A DNA stretch of 64,000 bases, from the NCBI GenBank assembly GCA_028335825.1, contig JAIOKI010000011.1, forward strand, positions 126,501 through 190,500, read 5' to 3'. Of the stretch, positions 16,947-26,930 are shown in pieces. The stretch comes from Nosema muscidifuracis. Taxonomy: Eukaryota; Microsporidia; Nosematidae. Position 1 is the first letter of the stretch. Every line of letters starts with the position of its first letter. The notes beneath the pieces are model-generated. The model searched no databases. It was not told where the DNA came from and saw only the letters and a program-made list of their open reading frames with translations. A program made the position numbers and the translations under genes.

Positions 16947-17729
16947 TTATTTAGTATCGCCTTTAAATTCTCCCACATCATTCACTTCTTCATTAACTTT
17001 GAAAGATACTTTGTTCAATTCTTTATTATTTTTGACAATATCTTCATTCTTAATTTCTATACCTACCTTAGTCATCTTCTTAGAGAATATATACTTACAG
17101 ATAGATAAATTCTTAATAAAACTGAACCATCCCTTCTTCTTCATACTTCTATCATAAAACTTCTTCCAACATACCAAACAACAAGGAAGATATTTCTCAA
17201 TCCCATCATCATTCACACAGTCCTTAGGTTCAGCTGAAAAATCAGCATCATATCTGATATTAGTCCTAGCAACTTCATTACAATAGTTACATTTGGTACA
17301 TATCTCTTGTGACGTACATCCCTTACTTTCCATATACTTTATAGTGTCCCATTCTTCGTTCTTATGATTCCGAGATATTCCAAAGCAAAAGACTGAAATT
17401 CCAGTATCCCTAATTAAATTAAATAACTGATCGACATGTGTTCGAGTATAAAACTGTATTTCTTCTATAAAAACAGCTTTTAACTGTGGATTGCTAGAAA
17501 TATGATTAGTAACACACTTGTACAAGTCTGTAGTATGATCAGCTAACAGGCTTGGATAGAATTCTTTGTACCCCGGAGATCTTGATTTGATAAATGGGTT
17601 ACCATCTTGATACTTTAGATTGGGAGCCACAAGTATATACTCAGATGGATTCATAAGACCAAGAAAGTCAGACAAAAGTTTTGTTTTTCCGGACATTACA
17701 GTTCCGTGGAAGAGTTTTATAGAAGTCAT
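16947..17729 (-). CDS. Thymidine kinase (TK1 type), copy 2 with C-terminal extension
   Basis: A 260-residue thymidine kinase. The P-loop is GTVMSGKTK (9-17). The second motif reads EEIQF (89-93): the catalytic glutamate is kept but the preceding aspartate of DEIQF is glutamate. The zinc-site cysteines are present (C147, C150, C184, C187). About 65 residues follow the kinase core, including a tryptophan-rich basic stretch (KKKGWFSFIKNLSICKY) and an acidic tail, absent from copy 1. Sense GTCCCCTTCA precedes ATG. Codon use and GC content are slightly richer than in copy 1. The extension could direct localisation or regulation; catalytic activity is likely but unproven because of the D-to-E change. 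Confidence 0.9.
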   Translation of the reverse strand: MTSIKLFHGTVMSGKTKLLSDFLGLMNPSEYILVAPNLKYQDGNPFIKSRSPGYKEFYPSLLADHTTDLYKCVTNHISSNPQLKAVFIEEIQFYTRTHVDQLFNLIRDTGISVFCFGISRNHKNEEWDTIKYMESKGCTSQEICTKCNYCNEVARTNIRYDADFSAEPKDCVNDDGIEKYLPCCLVCWKKFYDRSMKKKGWFSFIKNLSICKYIFSKKMTKVGIEIKNEDIVKNNKELNKVSFKVNEEVNDVGEFKGDTK

Positions 17730-18848
17730 TGAAGGGGACAGTAAAATTTAAAAATTTATAATTATTTTTTTTAACGAATTTTTTTTAAAAATACATTAAA
17801 GCAGATTATTGTAAATAACCATTATTAAGATAAAAATTATAAAATATTTATGCTTATATTTAATATTTGGTCGATCTAAAACGATAATATTAACTAATAT
17901 TTCATTTCTTGACGTATTTTTTCAATTATTGAAATTTTATAAAAAATTGTATTGGGAAAGAAACTTCATTAACAATAAGAATTCCAAAAGTTATGAACTG
18001 AAACGTATTTAACAAAATATGACGCAATCTTTCAAAACAATAAGATCACCAAGATATTTTGAAATAGATTAAGAAGAAATTCTATCAATTTTTAAAAACT
18101 CAATATTTTACAAAATGATTGATATAAATATGCGAGATTTTAAATTGACATTATTTTAGTGTAAAACGAAATAAAGAAGATTACACTAAAATTTATCTTT
18201 CAGGCAAAGCCTTGATCTAATTATAATAAAAATTTAATATTTATGACAGTAGAAGGTCTAATTTATTATTAATAATTCCTAAATTTATCATTTTCTTGTA
18301 TAATTATTCTAGATATCTTATCTTTAAATTAAAATTATAACTTTTATCATTTTATTTAATTTACAAAGAATTTAAAAATAAATTAATAGGCAAATTTTAC
18401 ATTTTGTATTTCTAAATTTTGGTTTATTAATAATCTTAACACTAATAATTTATTATAAACAAGAATATATCATTAAATTAATTAATTAATAGTTCGAATA
18501 ATAATTACTGTCTAATTACAATTAAACTAATAAAATTTTTAATTTTGAAGCTATTTAGTGCATTAAGACTTATTGAAAATTTTATTTATAAATTTTAATT
18601 AAAAATATTGTCAATCGAAAATTTAATGGCATCAATTTGAAAGAATATATGAAAACATAAGCTAAATTTTATTGATTTTATACATTTAAAAATCTTCATT
18701 ATTGTTTTTTGATTTCATTTATCTCTTGTTAATTAATTATTTGAATATAACATTTCTTAATTAAATTGTGTACACAAAATGCTAACCTTTTGTATAAAAA
18801 TTAATATAATTCTAAATGTCAAATACATTATCGGATTTTCAAATAAAA
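17730..18848. other. Gene-free spacer upstream of thymidine kinase copy 2
   Basis: About 1.1 kb with no convincing frame and no obvious tandem repeat. It ends at the 3' end of the 5S rRNA gene. Confidence 0.5.
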
Positions 18849-18965
18849 TTACAGCACCCAGCTTTTCCAAGCGGTCTCCCATCTTAGTACTAACTAGGCT
18901 CTTACTGGCTTAACTTCGGAGAGCTGACGAGTTCCGGTGCTTTACAGTAGATATGGCCGTAACTG
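18849..18965 (-). rRNA. 5S ribosomal RNA, copy 1
   Basis: On the minus strand the sequence begins GTTACGGCCATATCTACTG and runs through CACCGGAACTCGTCAGCTC, AAGTTAAGCC and GGGAGACCGC to GGAAAAGCTGGGTGCTGT. This is the standard eukaryotic 5S layout, with internal box A and box C elements and terminal helix I. A TTTT run directly after the gene can stop RNA polymerase III. It differs from copy 2 at one base (18880 against 57374). Ends are approximate by one or two bases. Confidence 0.95.
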
Positions 18966-19107
18966 AAGTGAATCAATAAATTAAAATCTGACTGACAAAT
19001 AATTCATATTTTAATCTTTATTCGTTTTTATATACACCTAACAAATCAATTAAAAATTAATTTTTATTTGTTTATCATATTATAAAAGATTTAAAAAATT
19101 ATTCCTT

Positions 19108-20985
19108 ATGACAAATAGCATAAACAATATTCGAACACTTGTTGTAGACATGGTAGAAAAGGCAAAAAGTGGTCATCCAGGTGCACCACTTGGTCTAGCT
19201 CCATTCATCCACACACTTTACAAACATTATCTACGTATTGATCCTGATGATGACATGAATCCAACCAGAGATATTTTTATTCTTTCTAATGGACATGCAT
19301 GTGCTCTTCAATATGTTATGAATTATTTGATGGGGTATCTTACATTAGATGATCTTAAACAATTTAGACAGCTTAATGGATTAACACCTGGACATCCTGA
19401 AAAAAAATCTAGAGGAATTGAGTCTACTACAGGTCCATTAGGACAAGGAGTTTCTAACTCAGTAGGATATGCTATTTCTTTACTTAAACTTAACCAAGAT
19501 TCTCATGTTTATTGTGTATTCGGAGATGGATGTTACATGGAAGGTATTTCTCAAGAGTCTTTTTCTATAGCATCTTGTCTTAATTTAAGTAATATAACAT
19601 TTATTTATGATTTTAATAAAATAACGATAGATGGTTCAACTTCTTTATCAATGGATGAGGATGTAGAAATGAGATTTAGAAGTTTAAATTTTACTGTTCT
19701 TGTAGTAGATGGTGAAGATATAAATGAAATAAAAAGATCTTTAGATGTTAAATCTAATAGACCTAAAGTTATTATTTTACATACACTTATAGGAAGAGAT
19801 AGCATATTAGAAGGAAATAATAAAGCTCATGGTAGTCCAATAGGAGAAGAAGGTGTAAAGAAATTAAAAGAGAAATATAAAATTCCTTTAGAAGAATTTT
19901 ATGTATCTGATGATTTAATTAATGAATGGAATGAAATTAAAAAAGAAAAAATAAAATTATTTAGAAATGAAGAAATTGAAGACTCAATTAAAAAGAAAAG
20001 AAAATTGATTGATTTAAAAGAAAATAAAAATTCAAATTTATCTGAAGATATTTTTGAAAATACAGAAATTGATAAATCAAAATTGGCTACTAGAAAATTA
20101 TTTTCTATAGCACTCAATACTCTAAAAAAAAGAAAGAATATTCTTTGTGGAAGTGCTGATTTAGTAGGATCTTGTTTAAATAAATTTGATGATAGCACAG
20201 ATTTCAATAAAAATAATAGAGATGGTAATTTTATTAATTTTGGAATACGTGAACATGCTATGTGTGGTATTATGAATGGAATTTCTAGTCATGGATTCTT
20301 TTTACCAATATGTAGTACATTCCTTAATTTTATTTCTTATGGGTTCCCATCTGTTAGACTAGCTGCTCTTGATAACCTTAATAATATTTATGTACTAACT
20401 CATGATTCAATATGTTTAGGAGAAGATGGTCCTACACATCAACCAATAGAAGTACTTTCTACTCTTAGGGCTACTCCTAATCTTAAAGTTATTAGACCAT
20501 GTGATATTAAAGAATGTAGAGGAGCTTTAAGAGTCTGTCTAAAATTTGAAGGTCCAAAAGCAATAATTCTTAGTAGACAGAAAGTTCCTTACATAAATCA
20601 ATCAGATGAATTAGAATGTATGAAAGGAGCTTATTATCTTATAAAGGAAGAAAATCCTGATTTTATATTATTTGGTACTGGGTCTGAAATAGAAGTATGT
20701 ATTAATATATCAAAGAAGTGGATTGATAAGAAGATTTCTGTTGTATCTTTTTTTTCTTGGGAGTTATTTGAGATGCAAAGCGAAGAATATAAAAAATCTA
20801 TCTTATTAGAAGATGTCACTAAAATAAGTATTGAAGCTTTGTCTACATTTGGATGGCAAAAGTATAGTGATTATCAAATTGGAATAGATAGATTTGGATG
20901 GAGTGGTAAATGTGATGAAGTTTATAAGGAAGCAGGATTTACTACAGAGAAAATAATAGAAAGGATCAAAAAGTTTTTGAATTAA
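19108..20985 (+). CDS. TKL1: Transketolase
   Basis: A 625-residue thiamine-diphosphate enzyme of the non-oxidative pentose phosphate pathway. It moves two-carbon units between sugar phosphates in the cytosol. The motifs SGHPGAPLGLAP (21-32), GDG at 139-141 with N170 closing the thiamine-diphosphate site, and FGIREHAMCGI with the catalytic glutamate are intact. The pyrimidine and C-terminal domains follow in order. Yeast enzymes are about 680 residues. The start is preceded by TTATTCCTT, a weak version of the local signal, with a TATAAAAGA element about 30 bases upstream. With the 6-phosphogluconolactonase at 36282 it shows that both branches of the pathway are kept. Confidence 0.96.
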   Translation: MTNSINNIRTLVVDMVEKAKSGHPGAPLGLAPFIHTLYKHYLRIDPDDDMNPTRDIFILSNGHACALQYVMNYLMGYLTLDDLKQFRQLNGLTPGHPEKKSRGIESTTGPLGQGVSNSVGYAISLLKLNQDSHVYCVFGDGCYMEGISQESFSIASCLNLSNITFIYDFNKITIDGSTSLSMDEDVEMRFRSLNFTVLVVDGEDINEIKRSLDVKSNRPKVIILHTLIGRDSILEGNNKAHGSPIGEEGVKKLKEKYKIPLEEFYVSDDLINEWNEIKKEKIKLFRNEEIEDSIKKKRKLIDLKENKNSNLSEDIFENTEIDKSKLATRKLFSIALNTLKKRKNILCGSADLVGSCLNKFDDSTDFNKNNRDGNFINFGIREHAMCGIMNGISSHGFFLPICSTFLNFISYGFPSVRLAALDNLNNIYVLTHDSICLGEDGPTHQPIEVLSTLRATPNLKVIRPCDIKECRGALRVCLKFEGPKAIILSRQKVPYINQSDELECMKGAYYLIKEENPDFILFGTGSEIEVCINISKKWIDKKISVVSFFSWELFEMQSEEYKKSILLEDVTKISIEALSTFGWQKYSDYQIGIDRFGWSGKCDEVYKEAGFTTEKIIERIKKFLN

Positions 20986-20989
20986 AAAT

Positions 20990-21230
20990 TTTACTAAGTT
21001 AAATTTGTATAAATAATAAAATTTAATAGATTAATTATATAGCATATTAAAATTTTAAATTTAATTTATCACAGCATAAAAATAAAAGTTTAATTTAATA
21101 TAGCATAAAAATAGAAGTTTAATTTAATATAGCATAAAAATAGAAGTTTAAATTTAATAAATTAATTATATAAAAGTTAAAAAGATTAATTATATAAAAG
21201 TTTAATAGATTAATCATATAAAAGTTTAAA
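20990..21230. repeat. Short direct repeats between convergent genes
   Basis: Three copies of a unit of about 26-28 bp (TTTAATTTAATATAGCATAA with AAAATAGAAG) near 21055-21150 are followed by AATTATATAAAAGTT units. No gene is present. Confidence 0.65.
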
Positions 21231-21236
21231 ATTTAT

Positions 21237-22454
21237 TTATTCTTTTTTAATTCGTTTAACATCTTTTTTATCATCATATTTAGTATCAGTATTTAAAATA
21301 AATTTAGATTTCTTTATTACCTTTTTCTTTGGTTTACTAGAATTCTCTAAATTTCTAATTCTATTAATAATTTTATTCTTACATTCTGCTCCAAATTCAC
21401 CTGTCTGATTTTTTCCTAATGCATCTATTTTAGCACATAAAGATATTTTAGAAGCAAGTGTTCTTGCTACTTTACCTTTAAATTCAGGAGGAACTTGACC
21501 TAATAAAGAAGATTCAAATATTATTCCATATTTTGGTGTATTAGATTTATTCCTTAATGCTTGAAAGAGACTTTTCTCTGCTCCCAAAAGTTGAACAGTA
21601 GATCCCGGATATTTAGCAAGATCACAAAGAGACCCAGCTTTACTTATCAATCTAGCACCCATAAAATCTCCTATAAGATTTGTTATATTAGGAGCTACTA
21701 CTACCATCTTCTCCTTTATATAATTAGATAGATTAGTTCTATATTCAAAATTTTTTATAACACTAGTACAGTCATTAATTATATTATCAATATCATTTTC
21801 AGATATTTCAGTACCCATAGAATTTTTTGATAATTGAATTATTTTATCAGTTAAATCACCTGCTACTTCTTCCAAATCATTTTTCTTAAAATTTAATTTA
21901 TTTTTTAGTACTGAAACTATCCGTACATAAAGATAGTTATCATCTACTAACAATGATAATTCAGGAAAATGAAATCCATACCACTCTCTTATTCTCATAC
22001 AATGTAAATTTATATCTTTATCAATATCTAATAATAGATTAATAGATTGAATTATCATAAAATCTAATTTTTCTGAGTCATATTTAATTTTATCTAAAGA
22101 TATTTTATGAGAAAGGTAAAGAGTTTTTAACAAATCATTAGGAGTACTAAAAGATTCCATTTCTCTAATAATTTTTCTAAAATTATTATCTTGTATAAAT
22201 TTAGTAGGTATATTACATTTTTCAGTTATTATTGTTGCTAGTTTTGAATCACGTACTGCTAGTGTATCATCTAATTTCTCAAATTCAGATTTTAAGAAAC
22301 TTATTAAATTTTCTGGTATATTTGTAGATAAAGATTTGTATGTTTCTAAAAGTTCATCATTATTAGAGAAAGAGTATGAGTTTATTTTCTTAATATTATC
22401 ATTTTCTATTTTGAACAAATAAAATCCCGTAGAGTTTTCAAATAAATAAATCAT
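21237..22454 (-). CDS. NOP58: Box C/D snoRNP core protein Nop58
   Basis: A 405-residue Nop5/Nop56/Nop58 family protein, a structural core of box C/D snoRNPs that guide 2'-O-methylation of rRNA. The N-terminal domain is followed by the coiled-coil region (about 130-220; WYGFHFPEL is a family landmark) and the Nop domain (MVVVAPNITNLIGDFMGARL, then PKYGIIFESSLLGQVPPEFKG). SMGTEISENDIDNI matches Nop58 better than Nop56. The lysine-rich tail (SKPKKKVIKKSK) is short. Upstream CTACCGTTAAA is a weaker match to the ACCC signal. The family norm is about 500 residues; the difference is in the tail. Confidence 0.93.
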   Translation of the reverse strand: MIYLFENSTGFYLFKIENDNIKKINSYSFSNNDELLETYKSLSTNIPENLISFLKSEFEKLDDTLAVRDSKLATIITEKCNIPTKFIQDNNFRKIIREMESFSTPNDLLKTLYLSHKISLDKIKYDSEKLDFMIIQSINLLLDIDKDINLHCMRIREWYGFHFPELSLLVDDNYLYVRIVSVLKNKLNFKKNDLEEVAGDLTDKIIQLSKNSMGTEISENDIDNIINDCTSVIKNFEYRTNLSNYIKEKMVVVAPNITNLIGDFMGARLISKAGSLCDLAKYPGSTVQLLGAEKSLFQALRNKSNTPKYGIIFESSLLGQVPPEFKGKVARTLASKISLCAKIDALGKNQTGEFGAECKNKIINRIRNLENSSKPKKKVIKKSKFILNTDTKYDDKKDVKRIKKE

Positions 22455-22641
22455 TTTAACGGTAGAAAAAAAAATATAAAAATAATATAAAAATAATATT
22501 TTGATAATATTTTCTTATGTATTTTTCTTATATAATATTATTCTCTATAAAATATCTTATATAAAAAAATACATAAGAAAATATAATAGATATTATTTAT
22601 TATAAAATATTATCAACTAATCTATATTTTAATATTATTTA

Positions 22642-23406
22642 TTAAAATGAAGTACATCCCTTCTTTTCTACTTCTATATCTTCTGGTGGTATATCTATCT
22701 TTTCAATTACCAATCTATCTTTAGAAAACTTAATTCCAAATTTAAATGTATCAGTCATATTCTCTCTTATCTTCTTAAATAATCCAATCTTCTCAAAATA
22801 TATCACTGCTTTATAATTGGGAAGATAGTTATTAAAAATATTTGAATCTAAAGACATTACTGTATCAAAATATTGATTAAAATTAATATCTTCATATAAA
22901 AAAGTAGGAACAGATATTAGACAGGTATGTTTATTCTCTCTAACTACTTTTTTTAATTCATATAAATATCTTTCTATATCTAACTTAATACACATAGGAG
23001 AAAATAAAGAATAAATTGATATTCTGTATCCTTTTGTACTCTTTAATTTCTTAATAATATCATCTATAGAAACTTCTTTAAGAAATTCATTCATGTATTC
23101 TAATTTATTAGATAAAGAATATTTAGAAGAAGAATCTGAAGAAGGAATTGAAGAATATCTCCAAGCTATATACATTTTACTATCATTTAATTTATTAGTT
23201 TGATTATTTAAGTTAATAGCTTGATCATATATTTCTATTTTATTTTTACTAACTGCTAGTATATTTGATTCTTTATTGTGAACTCCTTCTGATAAAAAAG
23301 TATTTAGAAGATATTCGTGTATGTAAGAATATTCATCTTCTTTAATTAAAATAAAAGAATTATCTAAAGAAGGAAGGAAATTGTCTAAGTAAAATCCTGA
23401 TTTCAT
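22642..23406 (-). CDS. ELP4: Elongator complex subunit Elp4 (PAXNEB)
   Basis: A 254-residue RecA-like protein. MYIAWRYSSIP (78-88) is the Elp4 hallmark. The C-terminus FGIKFSKDRLVIEKIDIPPE, ending GCTSF, matches Elp4's LGFKLRRKRFVFEKLHLPPE...GCS. Elp4 forms the Elp456 ring of Elongator, which supports wobble-uridine modification of tRNA. The Walker motifs are degenerate, as usual for Elp4. The family norm is 360-450 residues, so this is a trimmed version. TTACCCACGAG lies about 48 bases upstream of ATG, further than in most genes here, so an unusual leader or a different start is possible. Confidence 0.85.
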   Translation of the reverse strand: MKSGFYLDNFLPSLDNSFILIKEDEYSYIHEYLLNTFLSEGVHNKESNILAVSKNKIEIYDQAINLNNQTNKLNDSKMYIAWRYSSIPSSDSSSKYSLSNKLEYMNEFLKEVSIDDIIKKLKSTKGYRISIYSLFSPMCIKLDIERYLYELKKVVRENKHTCLISVPTFLYEDINFNQYFDTVMSLDSNIFNNYLPNYKAVIYFEKIGLFKKIRENMTDTFKFGIKFSKDRLVIEKIDIPPEDIEVEKKGCTSF

Positions 23407-23794
23407 CTTAGAAATTGAATTAGATCTTATAAAGGAACTCGTGGGTAAAAAAAATAATAAAAGATGTTTAAATATTTTGATTTACATCTTTTTTTATAAA
23501 TGAAATTATTTCAATTGTTAATAGAATATAAGATAAGGGTTATTATTATTGATAATAAGATTATTTATTTTTTGATAGTCTTACATTGTTTATAAGTTAA
23601 AAAATATTTTGTTATCAGCCAATAAAAAAATAACTATTATAATTGAGAGAAAATAATATGTTATTGACCAATAAAAATATTTAAAAAAATAACTATTATA
23701 ATTGAGAGAAAAGATATTTCTATTATAATTAAGAAATAATAATATTTTGTTATTGACCAATAAAAATATTTAAATATTTAATTAATATTTTAAT
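23407..23794. repeat. Spacer with a tandem repeat of about 65 bp
   Basis: Near 23606-23785, TTTTGTTATTGACCAATAAA-type blocks alternate with AACTATTATAATTGAGAG blocks, giving two to three diverged copies. An AAGGGTTATT motif near 23533 has no start codon nearby. Confidence 0.65.
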
Positions 23795-26119
23795 TTAAAC
23801 ACTTCTGCAAATATGATTATTCTCACTATCAAATACAAATCCATTATCTATAAACTCCCTAGAATTATAGAAATCTGTAGGACATGATATTCCATATCCT
23901 TTCAATTGTTTATTAAGTTCATCTACCAATATAAAATTAGAATTATATGCTCTAATTCTTTCATTAAACATTTCTTTAAGTATAAAAATGATAATGTCGG
24001 AATTATTCTTATGAAAATATTTTAAAAACTTCTTCTTCATATTTTTTGTTATAGAATATTTTTGAGCTCCCATGAAAGAATCTAATACAACTGATATTGA
24101 TTCATCTATATCCTCAAAAGTAACATAACTTCTTAACTCCATTTTAGCAAGTGCTTCAGATATTCTTATTATACTTTCTATATGTCTAACTGTAATTGGT
24201 AGACCTGAAGAAATACTCTCTCTTCTTAATTCAGAATATAAATTAGATATCTTATCAACATTTACATTAGAAAATACTGGGTTTATATGAGTACGGCAAT
24301 ATAAAATATATTTCTTAAGGAAATCATGATCTAATAAATCTTTTCCTTCTCTTTTCTTACCTTCATGAGAATTTAATATATAATTCGCCATTATTTCATC
24401 TTCTTTAGAATCTATAATATCTTTAACTACGCACAAAATATCAAAACGTGAAAGAATCGGATCAGAAAGATTAACATTTTGTGCAAAAGTCAGTGACGAA
24501 TTATAAACTCCTCTTGTAGGATTAGCTGCTGCTATTATTGTACATCTAGCATGTAAAGTAGCTACTATACCAGCCTTAGAAATAGAAATTGATTGCTGTT
24601 CCATAGCTTCATGTATTGAAGTACGATCATGTTCATTCATTTTATCAAATTCATCTATTAAACATACTCCATTATCTGCTAAAACAAGTGCACCTCCTTC
24701 TAAAGTCCATTCTTTTAAAACTGGATCTTTACGAACAGAAGCTGTTAATCCTACAGCACTAGCTCCTTGACCAGTAGCTAATATAGCTCTATTACTCGTT
24801 TTCTCAACATACCTTAAAAATTGAGATTTAGCTGTACCAGGATCTCCTAATAAAAGTACATTAATATCTCCTCTAACTCTATGATTATTTTTTTCTTTAG
24901 CCATACCACCAAATAAAGCAATAGCTATAGCTCTTTTTACATTAAAATGTCCACATATTCCTGGAGCTATTGAATTAAATATAATATTTTTAGCATTTGG
25001 TTTCTTAGAAAACCTTTTAATTTCTTTTATATCTTCTTCATTGAGTCCAACTTTTCCTACATTTTTATCTATAGAAACAGCTTCTATTACAGTGAAAAAT
25101 ACTGGAAATCCGTTTTTAATATTCAATGCTACATTAAAATTATTTTTATAAATACCAGTTACTTCTATTTCTTCACCTGGTTTTGCTGAATCAATTAAAT
25201 CATAAAATATCAAAATTTCTTTTGATCTAGGTAATGTTCCAGGTGGGGTTGTTCCCGGAACTTCTTGTAAAGTCAATTTTTGAAAATCTTTATAAACAGT
25301 CTCAGAACTATTTATAACAAAAGGTCCTTTAGATTGACATTCGTAACAATAACTTGGTTTAGAAATATTAGCCATAAATGGTCCAAAAGTAGCTTGACAT
25401 TTTACACAAGTATATTTTATAATATAAAATTGAGGAAATACACCAGTTCTTCTCGTTACTACTCCTCTAATTTTAACTAATTTGTTTAGATGATTATTTC
25501 TTAAAGATCTTATATTCTCACTTACTGGTAATTCAGTAATTCTAACGTGTAACTTCTTTTTAATAACATTATAATTTGGAAAATATGTACGAACTACTGC
25601 ATCAAGACCATTTTCCATAATTTCAATAGTTTGTTCAGGATAAGAATCTAATAATTTAAGCAAGATTTCGTTATAATCAGATATATCCATATAACTAACC
25701 CTAAGACTTTCTAAATTATCTCCACACATTTCTTTAATAAGTTTAATATATTTTTTATTCTTATAATTATTTAAAAACTTTATAAATATATTTTTAACAG
25801 AATTAATAAAAAACGTTTTTTCAAAAAAATTTTTACACAAATTATTTTCTAAGACTAATTTTTCTACGTCAATGTTTTGATATTCTTCTGACGATTCTTC
25901 ATTAATATCGTTATAAGAATTTGAATTAAAATCGTGTTCACTTTGCTGGTATGCATCTGATAATAAATCAGTTTCATCGTTATTAAAATTTTCTTCAACT
26001 ATTTCAGTATCACTTGAAACTTCGTTATTATCAAATAAAATACTTGATGTTCCTATTTCTTCTTCTGTAGATGATATTGATTCATTTTCTTTATCTTCAT
26101 TATATTTTCTTTTTACCAT
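23795..26119 (-). CDS. MCM2: DNA replication licensing helicase subunit Mcm2
   Basis: A 774-residue MCM protein, part of the Mcm2-7 replicative helicase. The acidic N-terminal tail (residues 10-85) is typical of Mcm2, which binds histones there. The zinc finger is C238, C241, C258, C261 (CVKCQ and CYECQ), followed by KLTLQEVPG. Walker A is GDPGTAKS (425-432), Walker B is VCLIDEFDKM (485-494), and the arginine finger is SRFD. The phrases GQGASAVGLTA and RTSIHEAMEQQSISISKAGI are exact family signatures. TATCCCTTCA precedes ATG. The yeast protein is 868 residues; most of the difference is in the N-terminal tail. Confidence 0.96.
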   Translation of the reverse strand: MVKRKYNEDKENESISSTEEEIGTSSILFDNNEVSSDTEIVEENFNNDETDLLSDAYQQSEHDFNSNSYNDINEESSEEYQNIDVEKLVLENNLCKNFFEKTFFINSVKNIFIKFLNNYKNKKYIKLIKEMCGDNLESLRVSYMDISDYNEILLKLLDSYPEQTIEIMENGLDAVVRTYFPNYNVIKKKLHVRITELPVSENIRSLRNNHLNKLVKIRGVVTRRTGVFPQFYIIKYTCVKCQATFGPFMANISKPSYCYECQSKGPFVINSSETVYKDFQKLTLQEVPGTTPPGTLPRSKEILIFYDLIDSAKPGEEIEVTGIYKNNFNVALNIKNGFPVFFTVIEAVSIDKNVGKVGLNEEDIKEIKRFSKKPNAKNIIFNSIAPGICGHFNVKRAIAIALFGGMAKEKNNHRVRGDINVLLLGDPGTAKSQFLRYVEKTSNRAILATGQGASAVGLTASVRKDPVLKEWTLEGGALVLADNGVCLIDEFDKMNEHDRTSIHEAMEQQSISISKAGIVATLHARCTIIAAANPTRGVYNSSLTFAQNVNLSDPILSRFDILCVVKDIIDSKEDEIMANYILNSHEGKKREGKDLLDHDFLKKYILYCRTHINPVFSNVNVDKISNLYSELRRESISSGLPITVRHIESIIRISEALAKMELRSYVTFEDIDESISVVLDSFMGAQKYSITKNMKKKFLKYFHKNNSDIIIFILKEMFNERIRAYNSNFILVDELNKQLKGYGISCPTDFYNSREFIDNGFVFDSENNHICRSV

Positions 26120-26882
26120 TGAAGGGATATAAAATCAAATATTAAATGTTTATTTCATTGGTTATGATATTTTTTGATTATGTTTTGATTGTTATAATGC
26201 ATTTTGATTGTTATGATATTTTTTGATATTTTTGATTGTTATAATTCATTTTGATATTTTTGATTGTTATGATATATTTCATTAGTTTTCAATATATTTT
26301 GATATTTTTGATAGTTATGATATATTTTGATTAAGTTTTCAAAATATTTTGATATTTTTGATAGTTATAATATATTTTGATTAAGTTTTCAATATATTTT
26401 AATATTAAAAAAGTTTGATTACTTTTTATTCTTAAAAAACTAAGTTAAAATATATGAAATTAACCAATAAAATTCTCATATCATTAATTATTAAATTTTT
26501 CTATGAAATGTAACAGTTCTTTTTTTATTCAAAAGATAAATGATTTAAATATAAAAGACTTGTAGTTTTACTTCTAACATTTTAATTAGATATACCAACC
26601 TACATATTTAATTATAAGATTGAATATAAAATACTTCTAACATTTTTCTTTTTCATTCTTCTAGATTAGATTGATAAATGTTGATCCTTTAAAGAAAAAT
26701 AAATTAGCATTTGTTAAGAGATTCATTCAAAATATAAAAAAATCTTCTTCAATCTGATTTCTTTAATGATACTTGAATAATATTCTACTTATATAATATA
26801 TTAATTAAAATATTATATAAGTAAAATATATAAATAAGATATTATATAAGTAGAATATATAAATTAAGAATATTATATAAGT
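26120..26882. repeat. Spacer with TTGATATTTTTGAT repeats
   Basis: From about 26158 to 26405, units such as ATATTTTGATATTTTTGA with GTTATGATA recur every 28-50 bp with drift. The rest is AT-rich without a gene, though AGTAGAATAT units near 26810-26882 foreshadow the adjacent gene-tail array. Confidence 0.7.
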
Positions 26883-26930
26883 AGAATATCATATAAGTAG
26901 AATATCATATAAGTAGAATATCATATAAGT
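26883..26930. repeat. 16-bp repeats copying the tail of the next gene
   Basis: Three perfect copies of AGAATATCATATAAGT, at 26883, 26899 and 26915. The last contains the stop codon (TCA on the plus strand, 26921-26923) of the minus-strand gene, so the array extends from inside its final codons into the 3' flank. Confidence 0.85.
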
